A stretch of DNA of 64,000 nucleotides from Bugula neritina (taxonomy: Eukaryota > Bryozoa > Gymnolaemata > Cheilostomatida > Bugulidae): contig OZ037765.1 of the NCBI GenBank assembly GCA_964035545.1, forward strand, positions 8,336,698-8,400,697, read 5' to 3'. The notes beneath the pieces were generated by a model that was not told where the DNA came from, did no database searches, and saw only the letters and a program-made list of their open reading frames with translations. Shown piece by piece: positions 14,790-29,700 of this stretch. Position 1 is the stretch's first letter. Each line of letters opens with the position of its first letter. The position numbers were made by a program, and so were the translations under genes.

Positions 14790-17700
14790 ACTGCTGCATA
14801 GCACCTGTGGAGTGATGGTTCTTTGATATTGTCTTATAGGTGATCAAAGTTAGCAGGTCAAGTTCATTGCATTAACCTATGCATTATAATTGTCAAGCTA
14901 AAATAGTAATTTAGCAATAGCTAAAGCCCCTAAAATAACTCTATTCCATTTATACTTTATGCACTTTTATCTAGCCTGCAGCAAACGCCATAATTTTAAG
15001 TTAAACTATATAATTCTGCTCAGTTTGAAGTCTGATTACGAAGGTCATCGTGGTCATTCACTTCAAGTATATGACTTTCTGTTTCAGCTGCCGACCTGAC
15101 AGCGTCACTGGGAGAGTCAGCAGTGCTGACGTGCAACACCAAACTATATGATGGTGTGCTGCACTACCTCGAGTGGGTTACAGACCTCAGAGTAGTGTAC
15201 TCTCGGTTTAGCCAACACTCTCCTTATATACACCACTCCTTCAAGGTAGGTCAGCCCATTCTGTCTGTCCTCTTGTCTCACTGTAGATGGGAGTCCTGCA
15301 TCTGAAGCCAGTGAAGGACTCGTTGGATCATGTCTTTGGGTATTGCAAAGGGTTGGGTTATTTCTAGACTGCAAGAAGCTAAGATTCTAATGCCTACGTG
15401 GGGCTGCAGTAACCTAGTTTAAAATTATTAAAATTTTCAGGCTCTACTTTAATCATTGAATTGCAAAAATTACCAAGTTGTTCTTTATCATTCCGATGGC
15501 AGGTTTATGAATATCTATAGCTGATTTACTTCAAACTGATAATTATGTGAAAATCCCAAACTACTGAAAATATTGCTATGAAAGTGTAGCTGCTCAGTCA
15601 CGTACAGGTCAGGCTGTAACTTCACTAGAAGAAAATAACACATTACCAGCATGTCTCAGCCTACACTCTGTATTCAGTACCTACAGTTTTGGCCTATAAG
15701 AAGTATTCAGCAATGAATGGCCCACAGCCTTCAGATATAGGGAATGTTAATCAGTTTGCTGAAGACCATTTGATTGTTATAGTTGATTCATCTCTCTGTT
15801 TGCAGTAGATTTTATATGCCACTTGAATGTGCCATTGAGTTTATAGTATTTTCTAAATACTACAGTGGCAACTCTTCAGGGCTCTCCGCTAAGCCACAGT
15901 GAACATTTCAGGGCTTCTAACGCAAATATTTTGTCAGTTAGAGTAACTACTCTTTACATGTGGATTAGAGAAATAACTGCTTTGTAAACATGCTGCGTAG
16001 CTTGCAGGCCATTTGGCAAAAATGCAGATTTGAACTCGATAATGGAGATTGGGCAATAGTATTACTTATGTCAACAACTTGCTAAATGCAGCCAAGTTCT
16101 GTTCATAGCTAGTGGGTAGCTGTCAAGAACAATTTCCACTGATGTACAAGGCTACAGAGGTTTCTATAAACCTGTCTAAACATTCCGCCTTCCTGTAACT
16201 TGATCCCGTCACATGTAATTAGATTGTTATTCAAAAAATTAAACTGTTTGAGTTAGTATGTGAAAGGTAAAGGCTGCTTTGACTGCTCCATGGTTTTAGT
16301 TTATGGAATAATAAGTTTTCAGCAACTGCTGGGTACTTTCGCTGTTCACAGTCAGAAATCAGGAAATTAGTACCACATTTAACTGAATTAGCTGCAGATG
16401 ATAGAAAATTTTTATTGGCTATATTTTTCTAATTGATATGGGACTTTCTCTGCTTCAGTTCGTAATTTGCCATAAAAATCACTTACTAACAATAAGTTAT
16501 GTAACTTATTTACAAACAATACCTTACAAACAGGTTTCTCAAAATTGTCTTGTTATTACACAGTCATTTAATTAAGATTTAAAAATTATACTAAATTATT
16601 AATAGAGATACTGGCATGTCTGGCGCGTGACCTAACAGCATGCAGCACTTGTTCGCCTACTGCTGCCGAAAAGTCGGCTTTTGTTTTGGTAAATCAGTCT
16701 GTAAATGCTTTTTGGTTAAGCAGACTCAACGTATTCACAACATTCATTTGTAACATTTGTACAACACGATTTTTTCCAACCGTAAATTTGATTTTGTAAA
16801 TGTTTTTTTTGCCTTCTAATGACAGTTTTAAATACTTATTTTTCCCCCAGCATTTAGAAAATATATTTAATTTTCTTTCTGATTTTACCTCTTCTTTTTA
16901 CCTATAATCACTTTCTAGGTTTAGCACTAAAGAAGTGTCTCTGCCTTATATAATATAATGGGCTGTAATCAATAACAGAGCTCAAGTAATATATTATAAT
17001 TGCTACATAAGTGGAACAAACTACGCCAGCACGACTTCAAGGACTATTAATTATCAGTATTATAGGACCTTTTAGTTGCTTAGCTTTATCACATACATTG
17101 TGTGCATGACATGTCATATAATGAAAGGCATTTGCTGCTTCACAAGAAAAGTTAAGTGTAGAGTTTGAGAAATTGAATTCTGTCTAGCGTTTTTCAAACT
17201 ACTGTAGCTTATATAACTCAACACACTAAACTCTATGATATCTAAAATAATATGAACAAAAGTATTTGCTCAAGGAAATGATGCGTGTTGGATTACAGCG
17301 TGTTTTGTAATTATAAAACTCGTGCAATTATTAGGTTTAAAGTTTAACTGTTGCTGCACTATGCATTTGGAAGAAAGCTGGAAGTTACTAAGTTACTGGT
17401 TGTAAGTTATTTTGTTGAATGTAGGTAATAAATGTTAGCAAGTAAACTGCTGAGCAAGAAGATGGCTTTATACAGGTTTCTTAAGCTCATAAATAAACAG
17501 TTTTTTGCTAGAATTATCTGTAAGATTAGTCAACGATGACCATAAACCCGAATTAAAAGTATAATAAAAAATGTGATATATATGAACATTAAATTACTGA
17601 AATATGTTGTAACCTCTTCCTATGGTAATAGTGTTGGGTTCAAAGTCTTCCCTCCGTGCTTTCCCACTAGACGGCTAAGAAATAACTCCCAAGTGCAGCA

Positions 17701-20700
17701 TATTTGGAAAGACAACTCCATAGTTTTTTAACTAAATTTCAAATTGCTATAGAAACTTTTGAAAAAATTACCAAATTAAAAAATATATATATATACTATA
17801 AAATAAAATAGTTTGCTATAAAGCTCATGCACATTTATGTATAAGCAGAAATCACCTACCTAAAATACTTCTCAGTTTTAGAAAAATGTAAGTTCTAATA
17901 GCTATCCTTTCATAAGGTTTTGTACTTTTTAATTTATTTTTTAAGTTTATCTTCTGTCAGAAGTCAAGGGCCAGGCTATCTATAACACATATATATGTCA
18001 TCTGTACACTTGATTAGATCACAATCATCAACTTAGAGTTTCTTCATATACAGTCATAGTCTACTGGTTGTAGCACCGGTCTATTATGACATATACAAGG
18101 TCATTGATGATGTCAACGAGGGCATCCTGTCAGAATTCTATGCTGCTTTGCTAGCTCTCCAACCATGTTGCCAGCATAGTGAGAAACAAAATCCTTTGCC
18201 AGATTAGGAAAACCTTTGACCCCAAGGGTTTCCTTGAAAGTGGAGGTTTCCCTGAGACTCTGTTTGAGTGTAATGAGTTGGTCTATATTTTGTAGGACCG
18301 TATTTCTATTGAGAATAACTCAAATCTGGTGATTGGAAAGCTTAAGACAGGAGATGGAGGAAACTACACTTGTCGTATGCACTTTCTCGATGGCCACTCT
18401 TACGTCTACCAACAATCTACTCTACTCAAGGTTCTAGGTATGATATCAACATTACATAATTATTCGTACTTTATATACTGGAGGTTGACAAATGTTTCTG
18501 GCATTTTAGAATTGTTCTACAAGCAGCACCAAGTGGAGGGTTGACTGAGTGCAGTAGTTTGGAGTTGCGGGTTTAGGTTGGAACCCCCAACTTCAAACGC
18601 GAAACCCCCAAACTACTGCATTAGTCACTCCCTACTCAGAGCTGCTAATAGCGCAATTCAGCATTTTATTCTGCATTGTCTAGTAGGGTGTTAATTAGAA
18701 TCAATAGGATTTGACCTCCCTCCCCCCTATAGATATATTTACTTACTCACGTGGCTATATAAACTATGCATTTGCAACAAAAGCACTAGGGGTATCCAAC
18801 TGGAAGCCCCAGACTTACAAAAAGCATAAGCTTTCAAGTTTTAACTCTTAGTCTATAGCTAAGATTTACTGTTTTATGTTTATCCTGCAGTAGAACAGAT
18901 ATATCAAAATAATTATAAGGGTTGTAGTTTCTAAAACAAGGAATTTTGCTAACAAATTTAAACACCACACAGATTTGTTAGCTGATTTATTGTAACTTAA
19001 CAAACTATATCTTAGTCTCAATTACTAAACAGAATAAATAAAAACAATACTTCATGTCAGTATAAGTCAACCAATAGACATATTCCTTGACCAGTTGGCT
19101 GCCTAATTTTGTTATGGACAGGAAAATGACAATATTTGTTGGAGTTGTCTTGTTTCTCATTACATTTCTTGTATTATAAAACAATATATCACACTGGTGT
19201 ATGACACTGACATATATACCCAATATTCAATTTATATTTATTATTTAATGATTACATAAAGTGCTTTAGTATTTTGATTAATGCATCCAACAATACTACC
19301 CTGAATGCCTAAATATACTACAAGGTCTTGGTGTGAGCAGGTTAACTAAGCATGGGGTCCTTGAACTTGCTGAACCTCTACAAATGGCACTGAGCTAAAC
19401 AGCTGGTAGCACCTCTTCATTAGTCCAACAGTTAAATCAGTGGGCTTGATAAAAATTTACTTGGAGCTATTCTTTAACCATTGATATTGTGGGAACTAGG
19501 TTATATGCATTCTATATGAACTAGGCACGGGCTAGATAGAGACTAACTTATAGTTAGGTATGAACTAGGTAGTAGTTAGGTATAAGAATAAAAGTGCATT
19601 TGTTTGGTTATTTTTAAAAATTATGTAAATTTTGAATCATGCAAGAGCTACGGTTGTGATAGACTGTGGGTAGTTAAATATGAAAATACTGGTTGTTCTA
19701 CCTTATACTGAAGAGTAATGACTATCTTTTTAGAAGTTGTCTGATGTAACGTCTACCCCAGTTTATTGATATCAGGTTACACTGCTGGAGTTTTGCTGAT
19801 GTTTATTTAACTGGTAACCAACGTGAAACTACAATAACACAATAATACGATTTAATAATAAAGACATTATTGAAAGAAAAATGAAACATACAAAAATTAC
19901 AAAATTGTTGCAAAACAATGTTTAACATACCTCTATTACCCTTCCTGGGGAGAGTTAGAATTAAGTATATAAAATTGTGATGGTGAAAGTTTAATCAAAT
20001 AAAGAATGACTAGTTAGAACTGCAACAGTCAGTAGAGAAATGAAGGCATAAAACACCTTAGCTATTATAACTTTGCTACAAGCTATAAAAAGCTGACAGC
20101 TATTCTGTTAGCAAAATCATTGCATTGTAATAATTAAAACAAAGCTATTTGTGGTTTAAGAAAAAGCTGTGGCTATGTGAGTAGCTAAGTGAATATAAGG
20201 GTGAATGGTATGCAGTAGTGAGTACTATAATAAAAAATGATCAAAACGCTACATCTGACCTTTCAACGGTCTCTACAGAATGAGTTGTTACACATTATCA
20301 CTGGCTACTGATTATTATTTATTGTAATAATTATATTAGTTTAAAATTTTAATTTGCATACTAGCTATTATCTTCAATATTTCATTTTATTTTTAAAATC
20401 TTATATATTGCAGAACTTATTATAAACAAAATTGTTACAGGCTGTAGAAGTTTTATGATTCTGTTAAGTAAATGAGATTATATTTTACTATTTCCATATT
20501 TAGCCTTCAAGGTAAGGAGCCTCTAGTGTATGTACAATTTTATTTCTAAGCACTTTTGTCACACTTAGTATGAATACTAAGCTATCAGGCTTACATGACA
20601 GCAGGCCCAAATTTGCTTACTATCAATGCAGAGCTGTAGAGACAGTGAAAGTGCAAGTTTTAAGGAAATCTAGGCATTTAAACCAACAGTATTAGCTACA

Positions 20701-23700
20701 CGATGATATGTTCCTTTATTTATTAGAGGAAACAGTCTGTTTGGTTTATTTAATGTATGAGAATTCTAATAGTTTTCTCCACTATTAATAATTTACATCT
20801 TGTATAATGGTATTTTTCATTCTAAAGTATTTAATTAAATTCTCATACTAATGATTATTGATGGAGATGAGTAGAAGATGCAAGCATAGCAGAGTTACTC
20901 AACTGTTCTTGGTATTGAGAATACGTACATGTGCTCTTTATTTTTTACAAAGGGTGCCAATCTCCCAGCTTGCGTATCAAGTTAATGAAGCAGTTTTAGG
21001 GTTTCTTGAAAAAATATTGTTATAAATCAACATAATTATTGCATTGTTCAGAAGCACAGTTTGATCAGATTACATTCTAAGAATAACAGCACAAATTTAC
21101 CTAAATTATTTTTTAAAAGTACTCGTATATGTAGTTGATTTTTTTGATTAAATATAACTTACATGAGGCGCCATTTGTAAAATTTGCTCTTAACAAGAAC
21201 AGTACTACTTTGAATTGAAATAAGATAAGTATGTTATATAAGCCAGTATATACAACCACATCACTCTGTCCATGTAGAATGTAAACTTTAAATTTAATAA
21301 CATTCCAGGGTTATTGCTATTAAAAATATATATTAGTTCAAAAGTCTTACTGATTAACCTTTAGAGTTTAAGCATATTGATGTTGACACAAAGAGCTTGC
21401 AATTTTTGGAATTTGGATTGCAGTATAACTTATATAGAGGGTAGCTAAAATACAGTTCACCAGCTACAATTTTTACTTTTGATAAAGTGGCTATATGTAG
21501 ATGTGTGAGCCAGGTGTACCTATCCTAAGCCACTGGCTCAAGTTTCTTCTATACTAACCCTAGTATTGATATCAAAATCATGTGGAATTGACAATTTATT
21601 TACATGGGAGTTGCCATCTTTCTGAAAATAGCATACGACTCTCATTGGATAAAACTGCTTGAGGAATTAAAAGTTACAGTCAATGCCTGAAATTATCAAA
21701 ATAATACTTCACATGATGGAAGAATGTTACCAGTCTTGATCCTGTTGCTAAAATACTTCAGTTATCTTCTGTAATTTCTACATTTCTCTTGACCAAACTA
21801 TTTACCATAACTATTTAGATATCTTTAGGTTCTGAAGTTGGTTCTTCCTTTCGTGTAGATATTTGAGAACATCATTAGCATCTATATAGCTAGTTATTAT
21901 TATATGTACCAACTTTGACTGCTCAGTATTATTTGGACTGGGACAATTTTGAAGATTCCACTGAATTTTAATCTCCTCATACTAACGTAATAGTTTCAGA
22001 TACAATCACTTCACTACTGGCATTTGGATTAAGAGTTTTTCGTATTATTTGCATAGACTAGTAAATATTGTACATTTGGGGACCATCTCAGCTTAGCTAC
22101 ATCAGCGGATTATTATTGCAGTGCTGGTTTATCATCAGACTAAACCCCCACCTGGCTGGTATAGAATGACTTGGCTTTAGTTACCTGTTTCTCCACTAAA
22201 TATACGTATTTGCTCATGTAGCAAGGATATGTTTTATCTACCATATAGTAGTTCATGGATATGCTGTCTCTTTATCTCAGTCTTAGGAGTTCTGGCATCA
22301 GGTAAGCTTTAAACTGACACTAAACTGACAGCTAATTGCAAGTTCTTGTAACTATAATTGTTTCTGTATCAAAGTTGAAAGAATCAAAATATTTAACTTG
22401 AAAATATACTTCAGTAGACTCACATAGACACTATAACCTCAAAACCATAGTATGTTGACTATTTGCTAATACTGGTTTGTATATAACAGGTTACAGGCCC
22501 TCTCTAGCTTCACATTATAAGCTCCCTTGTTCCACTTTCGTTAAGCTTTCAAATACTATCATTTTTAATTGAATTTATTCATTATTTTAGAATGTAATTC
22601 TGCAAGTCATTTTTTATTAAGTAACACTACGTAACCCTGTTGCTATAGTCCAAGGTGTAATTTAATCTTTAAAAAAAAACTGTTTAATTTTATGTAGCCT
22701 TGCATAGCTAACTTGATAACTATATTTCAGTGCGTTAAATTAAAATTACTTTATTAAAAAGTTGACAGATGTGTCTATTAATCCACTTATTGATTGCCGG
22801 GAGTGGCAACCCTGAGCACCACTTTGTCGGAGGTCATACCAGATTAACTTAAACTTATAACCATCATCGTAATTTATGACAAAACTTGAATTCTCAAGTG
22901 CTCAAACGTCAAACTTTTAATTTAAAAAAGAATAGCAGTCTGTCTACTTTAACACAAAGCTAATGCAAACATCTAAGCTATTGCTTCAGTACACTAGTAT
23001 TATATTATTAACAGGCTTCAGGGTTTAATTGAAGTAAAAAAGTCATAAAATTCTCAAAACATATAAAGATTGCAATGAAGTTTCCTATGCTGTTTCTATA
23101 TTTAACCCACTCAAGTGAAAATATTTGGGTGTGGTACTACATTCTAGAATGTTGTTAGAAGCAGCCTGAGTTGGGGGTGACTGAGTGCAGGATTTGTGTG
23201 TCCAAGTGGGAGACCCCCTCCCCTCCTTACTTTGTGGACAGCTAACTTTGTTCTCTAAAGTCCAACATTGCTGAAATTGAGTCTTTTTGTTCCTTTATAA
23301 TCTACTAAATTCTCCAGTATTGTTTTTCTCTAAGTTTTTGTTGGTGCTATGCCTATAATTACTATATAAGTCACCCATTCTGTGTAATACAGAGTTTCCA
23401 GTCCTAGCTTACACCAAATTTTCCCAAGGTTAGTCCTAAAGAAATAATATGTGTATAACCACAAATCTCCTAGCACATTCTATTGTGTCAGATCTAGGTT
23501 ATTTAGTTCCAGTGAACTACTAGTACAAAGTATACAGATACTGTCTCTCCAGAATACATCATGATATGTTCTGGATGTGCAGAGTCTTATTTTGTAAGGA
23601 AATTGCTCTAACAGCGCATAGGGAAACTGATCATGACGTATGCATTTCCTAGTGCTTTTTATACATTTTCATCCTTAAAATAAGTAATTTATGCACTAGT

Positions 23701-26700
23701 TGAGAAGTTTTTCCATCCTCCATTCAAACAGATGTCTAGTGTTTCAGCTTTAGAACTCATCTTGTGGTTGCATTTTGCTGAAGATTTCTGCAACTAGAGA
23801 TTATTAATGAGCAGGGTATGGAATTTGCTAGAAGTACTTTTTCAGTCCATAACTTCTTATTTTGTCTGATGGTAGAATAGCATTGCATTGGTTCATTTCA
23901 CTTATCAAAGGAATTCAGCCAATGTATTCTCTTGGAAGGTTTAAGTATGTATCTTTCAGAGAAGTGATGCAGTCAAGTGTATGTAAAGTGTCTAGAATTT
24001 ATACAAACCTACCTGATTCTATAGATTATTTGATTAAGTATGGAAATAAAGTCATTTTCACCAAGAACTAGGCTTTGCGGCTCCAGTCATCTAAACCACT
24101 GCTAATTGGATTCAAATCAGTATCAACTTTCTGCTAATAGTTTTTTAATTTATTGGGAAGTCTGTCTACCACCACCAATACTGCTGAATGGAAAGTACCT
24201 TAGGATAGATCACCCATTAAGCAGTAAAACTAATAATTATAATATCCAGTGATGCACCTCTTGAAAAGGTCTGCAAGAAACAGAATTTTGCCATCTTATT
24301 TGTATCACTGCTCAAAATTTACTGGAAAGCCTCTTAGTTAAAAAATTATAATTAAGACACTAGTCCTTTATGTATTGTTTAAAAATTATTTGCCCTCTAT
24401 ATTTTTTAATCCCAGTTAAACTACACCTCCAGAACTGAATTATATTTTGCCCATAGAACGTGCTGAAATAAAAGGATTCCCTTGAACTAACTGGAACCAA
24501 CTTTAGAAAATAATTATTTGACACGGAGGCCATCAATAAACTCTGCAGACTCTATTATCTGCCTAATCCTTTCTCAAGTGTAGATTATTGGAAGATTTTC
24601 CTGTAGTTTGAAATTACTGTTTACACAGTTATGTATTCTCGTGGAGACATCTAAGGCATTATTGAGCATGCTAGTTTGCTGTCATTAAATGATTATCAGT
24701 GTAACTTGATCTAGATTTTCAGCTATTATTAATTAGCACGCATTACGAGTGTGTACTCAAGGTGCTTGTGCATTACTCGAGGCTATTTACTCACTGGAGT
24801 GCTGACTTTGACTGCTGCCAGCATGGCTGCCCTAGATTAGCGCTACTTATCTTTATGTAACAATGTATTTAAATCTCTACTCCAAAAGAATTTGCTGCTA
24901 ATTCCTACAGTATGGCAGGCTATTGATTTGAAACACTGCTGCCTGCCGGGGACAGCTATATGATGTCGTTAGGTTTATATTAGAATTCAATCGGAAGCCA
25001 GCTCTGTTCTCAGTGTTACAATTCCTATAAATTTACTCAAATTGACAATTAAATGTTGAGATTGTAAAATGCTAAGCTGTAGCTGTCCATATGCTTGGTC
25101 TGATCAAAGTTGGGCTGCAGACGTAGTAATCCTGAGTTAGTATTCATGAGCTAGTGTGAGCTAATGAGCTTATAACAAACAAGCTGAGAAAGTAATTGCA
25201 TTTGCTCAAAGACCTCAGTACACTAATCTACTAAATAATTGAATTTTAGTAATTGAATTTCTGGACTGTTTAACTTTTTAATATGCACTGAAGTTATCTA
25301 TATCTTTAATAAAGGCCAAACCCAGCTACTGCAGTCATAACTGGTGAAGTAAGGAAAACAAGTGCCGGGAGCATTAATTCATCAACATTTCTATAATGCA
25401 GTCTAATTTAGCTGCTAAAGGTTCTAACTGTATTCCAAACTTATCATTACTATGTTCAGTTACTTACTTAGGCTATTATTTACCTTTTAGAAGCCCCAAC
25501 CTTTATATATTCACCCCCAGCTTATATGACTGGCAAGAAAGGGGAGTCTATAACACTAAGCTGCCGGGCAGCTGGGACGCCAACTCCTTCGCTGACCTGG
25601 TATAAAGATGGAGTGAGGCTGAGACCTACCTCTAGAATAGCTATATACGATGATGTACTGGAGGTAGTAGCACCATCAATATCTTCCAGCTAACCTCTTC
25701 AGTATATAGCATATACTTACACCTGCTTCACTTACACTGTTGTTCAATACTTACACCTGCTTAACTTACACTGTTGCATTTTATAGCATGTCCTTTATAT
25801 AGACCAGAATTCCTTTAATTCAAAGAGTTGATGTTTGGCTTACATTATAGGCTAATAATTAACGTTACTTAACATATTATTGCCCTTTTCTGAAATTTGG
25901 AAACTTCAATACAAATGAAATTGAGCTTTGAATACTAGGAAGTTGCAGTTGTTGGCTTAACTAAAGATATACAGTATGTGTATCTTTTAGCTGTGCAAAA
26001 CCTTGTCAATGTCGATGTTGTAGATTCTATATCTTTCACATAAATTATCATTTATTTCTATTCTAGTGTGTTGAGTGGGAATAAGTAGCTGTAATACATT
26101 CATTCTACATTCTGGAATTGGTTCATCCTATAGTAGATTGTTTACTACTAGTCACTTGGCAACTCCTCTCTTCCAACCCTTACAAACTCACTGCTCTTAC
26201 TACTATCTGCATACTAATTTAAACCTTATAATTGGAATGAATGAAATTGTTAGATATGATAAATATTAAAGCTGCAACTTAGTTTTTATTGTAAAATGAG
26301 TGAAGGGAGAAAATGTTCCTACATTAGTGCAAAGATTTAGGTTTTCTAGCAGCCCAATAGCTTATTTTGGAACTATGAAACTAAATGTGGTTAAAGGCCA
26401 TTCACCTGTACTCATAAGCACACCAGGTACTACCACCACCTTTTTATTTCCTCTAACTTCAGAGAGGAGTTGATTTAATGAGGTAACACGTCATTAAAAA
26501 GTTTACTTGTGAAGCCCAGTGTGTGCTAGATGGCTAACTTTCTAGTCAGTTAATTGTGAGTTAAATTGATTCTAAGATGTTTCAAATGTCTTAATACTAG
26601 ATTGAAAGAAACACGTATCACCATTTGTTTTAATATTGATGTTATCAGTTTGAAAATTTTTAAAGATGTTCAAATTACCCCTGGCCCATATAAATAATTA

Positions 26701-29700
26701 TACTTCAATGGCCAGCGAGACTAATAGTTGTGTTGATATTCTTATAAGCTTCTCACACATTTACCTGAGATTCCACTGTCACAGTGACAGAACAGCCAGG
26801 TAGACTGCTTGGCTGCACCTGCGTCTTACAGGTATTACATTCTTACCTTCACAGATGTCTAGAAATCAAAGACATAAATCAAAAGTTGGTTTTTTAATTC
26901 ATGCCACATTTTATTTGTTGAAGAACTAAGACTGCAAATTTGCTATTTTGCATTTATTACAGAACTTTATTCTCCAATCCCAATGCACCAAGTCTCTACC
27001 TCCAGCTGTCTAGTGGTCACCTGTCTAAAATCATGTTGTACACATGTTTCTGAATCATATTATTATGAATTTTGTAAACCTTTAAAGTCTAAGGTTTAGA
27101 GTGTTTTGTAGATTTCTGGGTTGGCCAATGCAGACGTAGGAAGATACAAATGCATGTTCAGTAATGCCTATGGACACGCCACTTACACCACCACACTCAC
27201 TTTAGAAGGTGAGTTCCCTTGTCTCCATGTCATTCACTAAATGGCCGGAATTTTTGCTATTTCTACTTCTCATTTGTTTATTTGTTGGTGGAAAATATAG
27301 ATGATTTAGTAATAGCAAACTGTTATATTTTTACTAAGCTTTGATATTGGTGGCATTCAGAGATTGTGTAATGGAATGCTTGCAACATTCTCTGTAATGT
27401 GCGGCTCAGATAAACAAATTTAACAGCCTGTGACGTGAATAGAGTTGTCAACTGGTGAAGTAGATCCGTGGAACTGGTAACAGCTCCCAACTTATATTGT
27501 GTAATGGTAATGAGAGGAAACAACACTACTAGTTGCTTATTAGTATGCAGGATGATTATTTCTACTAGCATTTAAAGCCAATGTTATGTGGTAATTAGTA
27601 AAAAACAACTATTGACAATGATTAACAGATGTTTGTATCACTTTCCTAAATCCCATTGAATGTTTTAGTAAGCCTATAGTTTACAATCTATTAACATACT
27701 TTTTGCATGGCGAAATAGTTTTTGTGAACACTTGACTCTGGATTTTAAAGTTTTTGTTTTAAATGATTTGGCATTTCACTTTATGTGGTTAGGTTTAGCT
27801 TAAAGAGAGATGATTGGGTCTGGTTTGAAAGCATCTTCCATACTATTTCAGAAGTCCTACCCCCCCCACCCCCCCCCCCTACCACCCACTGTTTAACTTC
27901 AAAATTAAGTTGATTGTTGGAAACTGCTTTAGGAGGGTTGATGCTAGTGTAATTATTTTCTTTGTTTTTTGCCAGTTTTCCTGCTGTCCAGTAATTAAGA
28001 GCAGCTGTAAGATTATTGAAGCTGGCATGACTGTTAATTGTATAATATAATGGACATGTTGAAGTGTACTAAGTACTATGTCCATCTGTAATTTTAGTTT
28101 TTATATTTATTCAGCATCTTAAATCAGCAATTCAACATTCAGTAGTTTGCAATGCATAAATGAAAGCACTTGCATGTAAACCATAAAAAAGAGAACACTA
28201 AGAGACTTGAAGCTAGAAGGCTGTCATCGTGACTGACACATTGCGTATGACATGAGATAAATTTGGTTCAGTGATGGTTTCAGAATCCAGTGAACCTAAT
28301 GTAATGAAATTTATTACTTTTTTCACATGCTACCAATTTTTTAATAGTGACTCATAATTGCTATTTTCGGAAATTTAAGATGGTATCTGGTGGCAGAAAT
28401 AAATTTATTCCGTTTTAGACATTTAATACATTCATAAACTTTCAAGCTTACAGATGAAGCAGCTTAAGTATAAAGGGCAAATGTGGAAGTTTTAATGTGA
28501 AATATTGCCTATTATATTCATAATAAAATATGTGGATTAAGAAAATTTCCACATTAAATGTTAATTTAAAGACCCCTATTTTGCCTACTTTCATAAAATG
28601 ATTTGTGATTATAAATACTCTACATTCACAGCTTTGGGTTGACCATCTGAATGATATTTAATGAGCTTTCTTGCATTGGTACAGTATTGATACAGTATTG
28701 ATATAATATTGGTACAGTATTGGTGCAGTATTGGTATAGTATTGGTAAAGTATTGGTGCAGTATTGGTATAGTATTGGTACAGTATTGCATTGGTAGGCA
28801 TGAGAGGAAGTCAGCAAATTATCTGATTTTCTGATGCAGCAGTTGCAAAATTTCCACCCTAAGTTTGCCTTCAGTTATTTGCCAGAGTTATTCCCCCCTT
28901 GTTTCTAACTCTGTCAAACAAGAAACCTACTGTAAGTTTGCACGGGGCTTAATTTCTTATTTAATGCCCGGAGCAAATCACCAAAGATGCATAAATTCTA
29001 TAAACAAAAAGATTAAAAGCTTAAAATCAGCCATACCTTTAAATTATACCTTCATACTCAATATAGCCCACGGCCATAATTCTTATTTTATAGGAGGTGC
29101 TTTGATAACGGAACCTCCTCGGAATCTCACAGTTAACAACGGACAACCAGTGTACTTCAGATGCAAAGGAACTGCTAGTCCAGATAATGTAACATATACC
29201 TGGTCTAAAGATGGCGTAGATGTCACCACCATTAGAAAGCTTAGGTAAGGCTGCTACTATAAACTTTTCCCTACCCTGGGCCTGTGCCTGGTTCTATAGA
29301 TTTTCCACTATCTGCATTTCCAGTTTGATTAAAACATTCTAGTTATTTGTAAGCTTCCATAAAAACTATCATTATTAAAAGAGTTTTCCTTCCTCAATTC
29401 AGTAGTGCTAACTTCCCTAACTTAAAACAACTTTGATTAAGTCCTACATTTTCTTTATTATATGATTGTGGAACTTAAGACAGACATTAGTCTGCTCCAA
29501 GTCTCAGTGCTCTTACATTAATTTGATGCGATACTGGCTCCACATTTCCTCATCATTCATGACTAAATATTGAAAGATTTAGGTGTGTTGACATCTAGTT
29601 GCATTAATTTAGTAATCTTGAATACTTCACAGGTGTTCATCCTGCATCTTATACTATCTAGTGAACTTTCTTTATCTCTTATAAAAGGAATTCATGATTT

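Larger units (their letters stand above)
18438..25490 (+). other. IGSF9 intron 3 (7 kb)
   Basis: The largest intron of the gene separates the Ig1 exons from the Ig2 exons. Apart from the tRNA-like inverted pair near 18540 and its relative near 23170, I see AT-rich unique sequence with no extended open frames. An alternative exon cannot be excluded by eye. Confidence 0.6.

Noticed and set aside
28674-28795. CRISPR-like array
   Set aside because: The units are short direct tandems without unique spacers, in an animal intron.
28609-28817. Asn-Thr-Ile-Pro repeat protein on the minus strand
   Set aside because: By-product of the 11-bp minisatellite inside an IGSF9 intron.
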